Shown: positions 55,298-62,765 of the stretch, piece after piece
Numbering within the stretch: position 1 is the stretch's first letter
How the letters are laid out: each line of letters opens with the position of its first letter
DNA from: an uncultured Roseobacter sp.
GTDB taxonomy: Bacteria > Pseudomonadota > Alphaproteobacteria > Rhodobacterales > Rhodobacteraceae
Assembly (NCBI RefSeq): GCF_947488185.1
Contig: NZ_CANKYM010000005.1
Span: forward strand, 1-64,000
Direction: 5' to 3'
Length of the DNA: 64,000 nucleotides
Program-made: the position numbers and the translations under genes
Notes under the pieces: model-generated
Database searches by the model: none
What the model was told of the DNA's origin: nothing
Seen by the model: only the letters and a program-made list of their open reading frames with translations

Positions 55298-55366
55298 CAG
55301 TTGTGAGCCTTCTAGGTCAGGTATTCCGGCAGGGCGTCGCGCGCCCGCTTTTTGGTTTCGGAGCGG

Positions 55367-57118
55367 TCAGACGAGTACCGAGCCCTTGCTGTCGATCACG
55401 CCCTGCGTCTGCGCTTCACCCAGGAGCATTTCGTTATGCGCCTTGCCCGACGGTATCATCGGGAAGCAGTTTTCATGCTTCTCGACGAGACAGTCGAAGA
55501 TAACTGGACCGTCATGATTGATCATCTCCATGATTGCATCATCAAGATCTGCTGGGTCGGAACAGATGATTCCTTTCGCCCCGAAGGCCTCGGCCAGCTT
55601 CACGAAGTCGGGCAGGGCCTCGGACCAGCTTTGGGAATAGCGCTCGCCGTGCAGCAGCTCCTGCCACTGGCGCACCATGCCGAGGCGTTCGTTATTGAGG
55701 ATGAATTGCTTTACCGGCAGGCGGTACTGCACCGCCGTGCCCATCTCCTGCATGTTCATCAGCCAGGAAGCTTCGCCGGCCACGTTAATCACCAAGGCAT
55801 CCGGGTGCGCCATCTGAACACCAATCGAGGCCGGGAAACCATAGCCCATCGTGCCCAGACCACCCGAGGTCATCCAGCGATTGGGGTCCTCGAAGCCGAG
55901 GTATTGCGCGGCCCACATCTGGTGCTGACCCACCTCGGTGCAAATGTAACGATCATGCTTCCGGGTCAGCTCTTCCAGCCGCACCAGCGCGTGTTGCGGT
56001 TTAATGGTCTTGCCGGTCTGCTTGAACTTCAGGCAATCGATGGCTTTCCATTCTTCGATCTGTGCCCACCACTTGGCCAGTGCTTCGGAATTGGTCTTGC
56101 GCCCGCGGGACTTCCAAACCTTGAGGATATCTTCGAGCACATGGCCCACGTCACCCACAATCGGGATATCGGTCTTGATCACCTTGTTGATCGAAGAGGG
56201 GTCGATATCGATATGCGCCTTGGTGGATTTCGGGCTGAAGGCATCGATGCGCCCGGTGATCCGGTCGTCAAAACGCGCGCCGATGTTGATCAGCAGATCG
56301 CAGTCGTGCATCGCCATATTGGCCTGATAAAGACCGTGCATGCCCAACATGCCGAGCCAGTTTTCACCCGACGCCGGGTAGCAACCCAGCCCCATGAGTG
56401 TTGACGTGATCGGAAAGCCCGTGGCCTTGACCAATTCGCGCAGAAGCTGGCTGGCGGCAGGACCGGAATTGATCACGCCGCCGCCGGTATAGAAGATCGG
56501 CTTTTTCGCCTTCTCCATCGCGGCCACCAGTTCGGTGATCTCTTCCATGTCGCCCTTGACCTTGGGCTGGTAGTGCGACACCGAAGGCTTGGGCGCATTA
56601 TACATTCCGGTGGCAAACTGCACGTCCTTGGGAATATCGACCAGCACGGGGCCGGGGCGGCCCTGCGTGGCGACATGGAAGGCTTCGTGCAGCACGCCCG
56701 ACAGCGCGTCGGTTTCCTTCACCAGCCAGTTATGTTTGGTGCAGGGGCGGGTGATGCCCACCGTGTCCGCTTCCTGAAACGCGTCGGAGCCGATCATGAA
56801 GGTCGGCACCTGGCCGGTCAGCACGATGATCGGGATCGAATCCATCAGCGCATCGGTCAGACCGGTCACCGCATTTGTCGCCCCGGGCCCGGAAGTCACG
56901 ATCACCACGCCAGGCTTTCCGGTGGAGCGCGCGTAGCCCTCGGCGGCATGCACCGCACCCTGTTCGTGACGCACAAGAATGTGCCGAATGGCGTTTTGCT
57001 GATGAATTTCATCGTAAATCGGTAGGACGGCGCCTCCGGGATAGCCAAAGACGGTGTCCACACCCTGATCGATCAAGGCTTGGACAATCATTTTTGCTCC
57101 GGACATTTGCCGTGTCAT
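55367..57118 (-). CDS. ilvB: Acetolactate synthase large subunit
   Basis: Catalytic ThDP enzyme of branched-chain amino acid synthesis; joins two pyruvates, or pyruvate and 2-oxobutyrate. 583 residues: ThDP PYR domain with catalytic Glu in HEQGAVH, FAD-binding middle domain, and the ThDP motif GEASWLMNMQEMGTA (the usual GDGSF reads GEASW) followed by NNERLGMV. The ATG at 57118 has CGGAG 9 nt upstream. A peptide-leader attenuator precedes it. Confidence 0.93.
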   Translation of the reverse strand: MTRQMSGAKMIVQALIDQGVDTVFGYPGGAVLPIYDEIHQQNAIRHILVRHEQGAVHAAEGYARSTGKPGVVIVTSGPGATNAVTGLTDALMDSIPIIVLTGQVPTFMIGSDAFQEADTVGITRPCTKHNWLVKETDALSGVLHEAFHVATQGRPGPVLVDIPKDVQFATGMYNAPKPSVSHYQPKVKGDMEEITELVAAMEKAKKPIFYTGGGVINSGPAASQLLRELVKATGFPITSTLMGLGCYPASGENWLGMLGMHGLYQANMAMHDCDLLINIGARFDDRITGRIDAFSPKSTKAHIDIDPSSINKVIKTDIPIVGDVGHVLEDILKVWKSRGRKTNSEALAKWWAQIEEWKAIDCLKFKQTGKTIKPQHALVRLEELTRKHDRYICTEVGQHQMWAAQYLGFEDPNRWMTSGGLGTMGYGFPASIGVQMAHPDALVINVAGEASWLMNMQEMGTAVQYRLPVKQFILNNERLGMVRQWQELLHGERYSQSWSEALPDFVKLAEAFGAKGIICSDPADLDDAIMEMINHDGPVIFDCLVEKHENCFPMIPSGKAHNEMLLGEAQTQGVIDSKGSVLV

Positions 57119-57169
57119 AGTTTTCACTCCGTGGTGGCCGCTTTTGGGCCTCTTGCTACCGTTGCGCAT

Positions 57170-57196
57170 AAAAAAGCCCCCGTTTTTGGCGGGGGC
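57170..57196 (-). terminator. ilvB attenuator terminator
   Basis: 7-bp stem GCCCCCG/CGGGGGC (57176-57182 with 57190-57196), 7-nt loop, then six T on the minus strand (57170-57175). Located between the leader peptide and ilvB. Confidence 0.88.
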
Positions 57197-57237
57197 ACAT
57201 GGGTCAGAGAATGGTCTACCGTTACCGGCCCATGTGC
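57195..57237 (-). promoter_or_regulatory. ilvB antiterminator/pause hairpin arms
   Basis: Perfect 9-bp arms CCCATGTGC (57229-57237) and GCACATGGG (57195-57203) on the plus strand. The arm at 57195-57203 shares 57195-57196 with the terminator stem, so the two hairpins compete. The other arm overlaps the end of the leader peptide gene. Confidence 0.75.
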
Positions 57238-57269
57238 GTGTGTCCTACAATGACGACTAGAGTAGTCAT
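57222..57269 (-). CDS. ilvB leader peptide (15 residues)
   Basis: ATG at 57269 encodes MTTLVVIVGHTHMGR and stops at 57222-57224. Residues 4-8 are Leu, Val, Val, Ile, Val, exactly the branched-chain regulatory codons expected of an attenuator. AGGAG lies 10 nt upstream. Ribosome stalling there would free 57195-57203 for the antiterminator and allow ilvB expression. Function inferred from the classical leader-peptide mechanism. Confidence 0.88.
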   Translation of the reverse strand: MTTLVVIVGHTHMGR

Positions 57270-57445
57270 GGATGGGTGCTCCTGAATGCTGGCGAGACAT
57301 TAGGAGTGCGGATCGGGGGCGTCAAGGACCTTATGGGCAAAAAATATGTCCCCAGACAAGGAAATTGCGCCACTTCCTTGCGCTGGAGGGTTGTTCTGCG
57401 ACACTTTGCAAAAATCATGTGGGAATCACGCCTGTGAATGGCGTT

Positions 57446-58168
57446 TCACGAGGCCTCAATGCTCTCGATATCCTCACGCGCGGAGAGGGTGAGCTGCTGC
57501 ACTTCTTCCGCCAGCACCTTGAATTCCTGCGCGATGATGGCAAGGCCTTTGCCCGCCTCGCCGGCACGAGAGGCCTCGACAGAGGCGTTGATAGACATGG
57601 AGCGTACATATTTGCCGATGCGTTCCAACCGGGTCAACCCTTCGCCGAGCCGTGCTGCCGATTGCATCGCCCGATCCAGCTGTGTCGCGCGGCCATTTTC
57701 GATCCGGGCCCAGAATTCTTCGGTCAGCGCGCTGACCGCTTCGAAGAATTCGCCCTGTCCGAACGCGACGTACGCGTCGAGAGTGTCTGATGGCGCACCG
57801 TCTTCTGTAAGGGCGCTTTCGGACAAACGGTCGGTCATGGCCGCCATGCGCGCGATGACCTGAAGATGTACCTCCTGTGTGGCGGCAATGCCCGCCAACC
57901 AAAGGCTCAAGGTTTCGGGCAGGGTTGAAAACTCGGCCTGTCCGCGCAGCACCGCCAGCGTGTGATGCAAGGTTTTCACCTGCGCCTGCAGGTTCTCACG
58001 CAGTTTTTCTATCTGGCTGTCCGACCGGTCGCATGACATCTGGCTGACGCCAAGGGCCAGCCGCATGACCAGCGCGCGCAGCGTTGCCACCCGGTCAATG
58101 GCGTCACGATAGGGAAGGGTGCCTATGGTTGCGGCGTCGGGCAGGGCGACCTGGTTCTGGATATTCAT
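57446..58168 (-). CDS. Second soluble mini-chemoreceptor-like protein
   Basis: 240 residues, no TM, mostly helical. Near the C-terminus (about 185-225) it has a chemoreceptor hairpin-tip pattern (SINASVEASRAGEAGKG, then LAIIAQEFKVLAEEV), with the N-A-x-[VI]-E-A and G-E-x-G-K-G columns kept. As in 27766-28452, the protein ends within about 20 residues after the tip, without the return helix of a full receptor. The remainder of the two proteins is not obviously alike. Possible CheW/CheA-binding or diguanylate/other sensory role; unknown. No strong Shine-Dalgarno site. Confidence 0.75.
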   Translation of the reverse strand: MNIQNQVALPDAATIGTLPYRDAIDRVATLRALVMRLALGVSQMSCDRSDSQIEKLRENLQAQVKTLHHTLAVLRGQAEFSTLPETLSLWLAGIAATQEVHLQVIARMAAMTDRLSESALTEDGAPSDTLDAYVAFGQGEFFEAVSALTEEFWARIENGRATQLDRAMQSAARLGEGLTRLERIGKYVRSMSINASVEASRAGEAGKGLAIIAQEFKVLAEEVQQLTLSAREDIESIEAS

Positions 58169-58249
58169 GAGCCCGGTGTAAGTGTGTCGTGCTTAACAAA
58201 GGCTGAACGCGGACGCCCTCACGTCATTTTCGTAACTTCGCACCGCCCG

Positions 58250-58900
58250 TCAGAACCGTGCGCCCGTGCCCTGCAGCACGCCATGCTCCAGCGCGTAGCG
58301 TGTCAGCCCCGCGGTGCTGGAAATCCCAAGCTTGCGCTTGATGTTCTTGCGGTGCGTCTCGACCGTGCGCACGGAGATATCGAGCGTGATCGCGACTTCC
58401 TTGTTGGACTTACCCTGTGCCAGCTGTAGCAGGATCGTTTGTTCCCGCCCGGTCAGTGCTTCGCGCGCGTTATCCCCTTTGGGCTCCAGCGACCCGCGTG
58501 CCCCGGTACACAGATAGCGCTCCCCCGACATCACCACGTCGATGGCCTTTTTGATCTCGTCGGTTGGCACGTCTTTCAGCACATAGCCCATGGCCCCGTG
58601 GTTGAGCGCGGACGAGATGTATTCAGGACTGTCATGCATCGACAACACGAGGATGCGCGTACCCGGACGCTGTTCCAGGATTACCTCGGTGGCGGTCAGC
58701 CCGCCCATGTCCGGCATGTTCAGATCCATCAGGATCACATCCGGGTCGAGCGTGTTCAACTGGTCGATGGCATCGCGTGCAGAGTTGCAGGTGCCGACGA
58801 CCTTGATGTCATCGTAGCTTTCCAGAATGGACTGAATGCCATCGGCAACCATGGGGTGATCGTCAATGATCAGGGTTTTGATGCAGGGTGTATTACTCAT
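58250..58900 (-). CDS. LuxR/NarL-family response regulator
   Basis: 216 residues: receiver domain (phospho-acceptor D59, DD14, T/S and K about 109) and C-terminal LuxR-type HTH (about 148-210, LTGREQTILLQLAQGKSNKEVA). Overlaps the histidine kinase by 4 nt (ATGA), so it is its partner. Probably controls the TRAP operon transcribed away on the other side. Final residues read HGVLQGTGARF. Confidence 0.9.
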   Translation of the reverse strand: MSNTPCIKTLIIDDHPMVADGIQSILESYDDIKVVGTCNSARDAIDQLNTLDPDVILMDLNMPDMGGLTATEVILEQRPGTRILVLSMHDSPEYISSALNHGAMGYVLKDVPTDEIKKAIDVVMSGERYLCTGARGSLEPKGDNAREALTGREQTILLQLAQGKSNKEVAITLDISVRTVETHRKNIKRKLGISSTAGLTRYALEHGVLQGTGARF

Positions 58901-60324
58901 GCGGGTACTTTGGGTCTGGTCGGGGTTTCAGGTTCAGGTGGCAAGAGATGCGACAGCGGGACGGAGACCTCGATGATCGTACCGTTACCGCCGCGGGGTC
59001 TGGCGATGCGCAACGTCCCTTCGAGCTGTTCGACGCGTTCCTGCATGTTGCGCAATCCCAGGCCGCCGGTGGGGTTGATGCTGTCATCGGGCAGGCCGCG
59101 CCCGTTGTCTTCGATGCGCAGGGTCGCACCTTTCTTGTGGCCGCGCAGATCGATGCGCACGTGGCTTGCCAGCGCATGGCGTTCGACATTTGTCAGCGCT
59201 TCTTGGGCGATACGGTACATCGCAATCTTGGCCTCCCCGTCCAGCCGGTTGCGAAAGACGACCGTCTGAAAGTCTACCCGCACGCCGGTCCGCTCGCTGA
59301 AATCTTCGGCCAGTGCCTTGATCGCCGGGCCAAGGCCGAGATCGTCCAGCACGCCAGGGCGCAGATCGCGGCTGATGCGGCGCACCTCCGAAATGGCCAC
59401 GCCCAGGGTCTCGATCCCCTTGCTGAGGGGTTCATTGGCGGTGCGGTCCCCACGATCCAGTTTGCGCCGCGCGGTATCGAGCGCATAGCGCACCCCGACC
59501 AGCAGCTGGCTGATCCCGTCGTGCAATTCGCGCGCGACACGGCCCCGTTCCTCTTCCTGCGCGTCCAGCACCCGTTGGGTCAGCTTCTTCAGCTTGGCAT
59601 CCGCCAACCGCCGTTCGCGAATGTTGAGCCCCATGCCGGTCAGGAAAACGGCGAGCAGGGCGGCGAGGGTGATCATGCCAATATAGAAGAACGTCTGCTG
59701 CACCCGCGCTTCCACATCCGCGCGGGCCGAGGCGACCGTGGCCAAAACGTCATCGATGAAAACACCGGTCCCCACCGCCCATCGCCAGCTGGGAAAGCTG
59801 GTGACATAGGTGATCATGCGCGCCTCTTCCCCGGTCGAGGGCTTAGGCCAGAGATAGCTGTGATATCCCGCACCAGAGCGCGCGATGCGGATGATCTCGT
59901 CCACGATGGGGGTGCCGTCGCTGTCCTCCAGCCCGGACCAGTTGCGGTTGATCATGCCGGTCTGGCGCGGGCTGACGAGGTTGGTCCCGTCATAATCATA
60001 GACAAAGAAAAACCCGTCGGTGCCGTAGATCATCGCCGAGAGGATTTGTGCTACCTGATCGCGCGCCTCCTGATCATCGGGGGCGGCGTTGCCGTATATA
60101 AAGTAGAAACCGTTGCGGGCCTGCGTCACGTAATTGGCCAGTTCGGCCTTCTTGGCCTCCAGCAGCTGCGTCTCCAGCGCCTTGATTTCCCGCTCGGCCA
60201 GCGTGCGCGACTGGAAGGCCACCAGCACGGCAATTGCCGCCACCGCTGCAATCAGCGGTACCGTCGCCACAAGCGACAGTTTCTGCGCGTAGCTTGGCCG
60301 GAAAAGAGCGCCAATTCGTTTCAT
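58897..60324 (-). CDS. Cache-domain sensor histidine kinase, NarX/DegS-type
   Basis: 475 residues: TM1 (about 17-38), periplasmic single Cache domain (about 40-205, NGFYFIYGN, GTDGFFFVYDYDG), TM2 (about 212-232), HisKA_3 with H268 in ELHDGISQLL, and HATPase_c (EDNGRGL, GGLGLRNM). The ligand is likely a small organic acid. The start is ATG 60324; a GTG at 60348 is in frame and neither has a clear ribosome site. Divergent from takP. Confidence 0.88.
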   Translation of the reverse strand: MKRIGALFRPSYAQKLSLVATVPLIAAVAAIAVLVAFQSRTLAEREIKALETQLLEAKKAELANYVTQARNGFYFIYGNAAPDDQEARDQVAQILSAMIYGTDGFFFVYDYDGTNLVSPRQTGMINRNWSGLEDSDGTPIVDEIIRIARSGAGYHSYLWPKPSTGEEARMITYVTSFPSWRWAVGTGVFIDDVLATVASARADVEARVQQTFFYIGMITLAALLAVFLTGMGLNIRERRLADAKLKKLTQRVLDAQEEERGRVARELHDGISQLLVGVRYALDTARRKLDRGDRTANEPLSKGIETLGVAISEVRRISRDLRPGVLDDLGLGPAIKALAEDFSERTGVRVDFQTVVFRNRLDGEAKIAMYRIAQEALTNVERHALASHVRIDLRGHKKGATLRIEDNGRGLPDDSINPTGGLGLRNMQERVEQLEGTLRIARPRGGNGTIIEVSVPLSHLLPPEPETPTRPKVPA

Positions 60325-60462
60325 GGCAGACTGGTTACGTGGAATCACCGGCGAATCAAAGTCTGATCCGGATTATGGTATGCGCCGATTGTGCCAATCT
60401 GCGGTAACACCCTGCCAAAACTGGCCTAAAAATCTGACCAAAACGAATTAAATGCCGGTTTT

Positions 60463-60473
60463 CTACGCAGTAG
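60463..60473. promoter_or_regulatory. Small palindrome upstream of takP-like gene
   Basis: CTAC-gca-GTAG at 60463-60473, about 100 bp before the ATG of the binding-protein gene, in the 250-bp region between it and the divergent kinase. Candidate site for the LuxR-type regulator; short, so weak evidence. Confidence 0.25.
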
Positions 60474-60574
60474 TAGGTATTTCATTTGGATCACGCGTCG
60501 CTAGTGTGGCCACACTCGAAACGACCTGGGCGTGTTCTTGCGCTGCGGGCGTCATATTTGGGAGGAGTATCCAC

Positions 60575-61663
60575 ATGGATCGTCGTTCATTTCTGAAGAC
60601 ATCTGCACTTGGCGGTTCCGCCGCAGCGGCCACAACGCTGGCCGCACCCGCGATTGCCCAAGGCAACCGCGTCCTGACAATGGTTACGTCCTGGCCCCGC
60701 GGTTTTGCGGTTCTGGATGACGCGGCCACCTACTTTGAGGAAATGGTTGGCGCGATGTCCGATGGCACGCTGACCATCGACAAGAAAGCCCCCGGCGAGC
60801 TGGTTGGCGCCTTCGAGGTGTTTGACGCGGTCTCGTCCGGTCAGGCAGACCTCTATCACTCCGCCGACTACTACTTCATCGGCCAGCACCCGGGCTATGC
60901 CTACTTCACGGCGGTTCCCTTCGGCGGTACGGCGCAGGAAGTGACCAACTGGTACCACCACGGCGGCGGCCACGAGCTGCACAACGAGCTGGGTGAAATC
61001 TTCAACCTGAAATCCTTCATCGCGGGCAACTCCGGCTCGCAGTCCGGTGGCTGGTTCCGCAATGAAATCAACTCTGCCGGTGACTTCAACGGTCTGAAGT
61101 TCCGCATGCCGGGTCTTGGTGGCAAGGTGCTGGGCGAACTTGGCGCGTCGGTGCAGAACATCCCCGGTGGCGAGCTCTACCAGGCGCTGTCCTCCGGTGC
61201 CCTCGACGGTCTGGAGTGGGTCGGTCCCTTCGCGGACGAACGCGCGGGCTTCCAGGAAGTGGCGAAGGTCTACTACACCGCCGGTTTCCACGAGCCGGGC
61301 TCTGCTCTGGCCTGCGGTATGAACCTCGACGTCTATAATGACCTGTCACCAGCGCATCAGGCGATCATCACCAATGCCGCCATGGCGACCACACATGTTC
61401 AGCTGGCCGAAACGCTGGCCAACAACGGTGCGGCGCTGGCGCGCCTGCAGGCACAGGGCGTGAAAACGCTGCAATTCCCGGATGATGTCTGGGATGCCTT
61501 CGGTGCCGCGTCCAAGAAAGTCATGGACGAGAACATGGGTGACGAGCTCTTTGCGAAGATCCGCGGCTCCTTCGAGGAATCGCTGGCGCAAAGCTCTGAC
61601 TGGCTGCTGAAGTCGGACGGCTTCTACGTGGCACAGCGGAACCGCGTTCTGGCGAACGGCTAA
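60575..61663 (+). CDS. TRAP 2-oxoacid-binding protein, TakP-like, Tat signal
   Basis: 362 residues. The N-terminus carries a Tat signal (RRSFLK at residues 3-8, then a hydrophobic stretch to about 29), so it is exported folded. The TakP-type landmarks are seen: SWPRG near residue 40, LKFRMPGLGG with the substrate arginine, and PGGELYQALSSG then LEWVGPFADE. TakP of Rhodobacter sphaeroides binds pyruvate and other 2-oxoacids with sodium. ATG preceded by GGAGGAG. The exact ligand is inference. Confidence 0.88.
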   Translation: MDRRSFLKTSALGGSAAAATTLAAPAIAQGNRVLTMVTSWPRGFAVLDDAATYFEEMVGAMSDGTLTIDKKAPGELVGAFEVFDAVSSGQADLYHSADYYFIGQHPGYAYFTAVPFGGTAQEVTNWYHHGGGHELHNELGEIFNLKSFIAGNSGSQSGGWFRNEINSAGDFNGLKFRMPGLGGKVLGELGASVQNIPGGELYQALSSGALDGLEWVGPFADERAGFQEVAKVYYTAGFHEPGSALACGMNLDVYNDLSPAHQAIITNAAMATTHVQLAETLANNGAALARLQAQGVKTLQFPDDVWDAFGAASKKVMDENMGDELFAKIRGSFEESLAQSSDWLLKSDGFYVAQRNRVLANG

Positions 61664-61683
61664 GTCTTAGCCAATCAAATATG

Positions 61684-61711
61684 GGGGGCCACTTGTGCTA
61701 TAGTGGCCCCC
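61684..61711 (+). other. Stable hairpin after the TRAP binding-protein gene
   Basis: Perfect 10-bp stem (61684-61693 with 61702-61711), 8-nt loop, no T-run. Probably protects the 3' end of the takP-like message or slows polymerase, much as the hairpin after dctP. Confidence 0.65.
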
Positions 61712-61784
61712 TATCGCAATCCAGTTCCGCACCACTGCGGGACCACGGAAGGCGCTGACAGCAGCGCAACGGGTGAGGGGACAT

Positions 61785-62717
61785 ATGGAAAACGACGCGA
61801 GCGAAGCAGGCGGCTCACTCTCTGTCATCTTTGACGGGGTGCTCTGGTTCTTCACCAATATCGGCCTGGCCGTGTATAATTTCTTCTACGCGATCACGCA
61901 TCCCGCGCTCTGGCTGGACTGGTCCAGCAAGGAAGCAATCATGCGCTTCGTCTACTATGGCGGATCGGTTGAGTTCTTCTTTGTCATCTTTACGGCCTTC
62001 CTGATCTTTTTCGCCGTCGGCTTGTGGAAGAACAGCTTCATGTGGGGCTGTGTCCGTGTGCTCGAAGGCTTTGCCAACACGGTCGGGCGCTTTTTTGCCT
62101 GGGCGGGGCTCTTGATGGTGATCCAGCAGATCATCATCGTCTTCATGCAGCGGATTTTCACCCGACCCGACATCTCCATCGGCTTCGGCATCCCGCTGCA
62201 GTTCGACATCAGCTGGTTTGCCGAGGAGCTCAAGCTCTACAATGCGATGGTCGTGTGCCTCTGCATGGCCTACACCTTCGTGCAGGGCGGCCACGTGCGC
62301 GTCGACCTCGTCTATTCAGCGGTAAAATTCCGCACCAAGAAGGTCATCGACATGTTCGGTGCGATCTTCTTCATGATTCCGGTGGCGGTGCTGATCTGGC
62401 TTTATGGCTGGTTCTTCCTTTGGCGTCACCTGATCGTGCCCAACCCCTCGGCCTCGGATACGCTGGACCGGTTGCTGCTGAAATCCCGCGCGCTGCGCTG
62501 GAACGTGGAGACCATCGGCTTCAGCCCCAACGGCTTCAACGGCTATTTCCTCTTCAAGGTTCTGCTCTGCGCCTTTACGGCGATGCTGTTCCTGCAGGCG
62601 GTGGCGATGTTCTTCCGCTCCTACCTGGAGTGGAAGGAGGGCCCGGAGAGCGAGGGCAAATACCTCGACCGCGACAGCCTGGGCGACGGCGAAGAAGCCT
62701 ACGAAGGCGCACACTAA
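61785..62717 (+). CDS. TRAP small permease, TakQ-like, with long extensions
   Basis: 310 residues, larger than the usual 160-230 for DctQ. Hydrophobic segments at about 15-40, 60-82, 100-122, 155-170, 195-218 and 255-275. Extra length lies before and between the core helices. ATG 61785 with GAGGGGAC 3-4 nt upstream. The large permease follows after 48 bp. It fits the longer small subunits of 2-oxoacid TRAP systems. Confidence 0.85.
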   Translation: MENDASEAGGSLSVIFDGVLWFFTNIGLAVYNFFYAITHPALWLDWSSKEAIMRFVYYGGSVEFFFVIFTAFLIFFAVGLWKNSFMWGCVRVLEGFANTVGRFFAWAGLLMVIQQIIIVFMQRIFTRPDISIGFGIPLQFDISWFAEELKLYNAMVVCLCMAYTFVQGGHVRVDLVYSAVKFRTKKVIDMFGAIFFMIPVAVLIWLYGWFFLWRHLIVPNPSASDTLDRLLLKSRALRWNVETIGFSPNGFNGYFLFKVLLCAFTAMLFLQAVAMFFRSYLEWKEGPESEGKYLDRDSLGDGEEAYEGAH

Positions 62718-62765
62718 TCTAACGAGACGCCGCGATCCACGCAGCGCAGCAAGGGACTATAGGAC

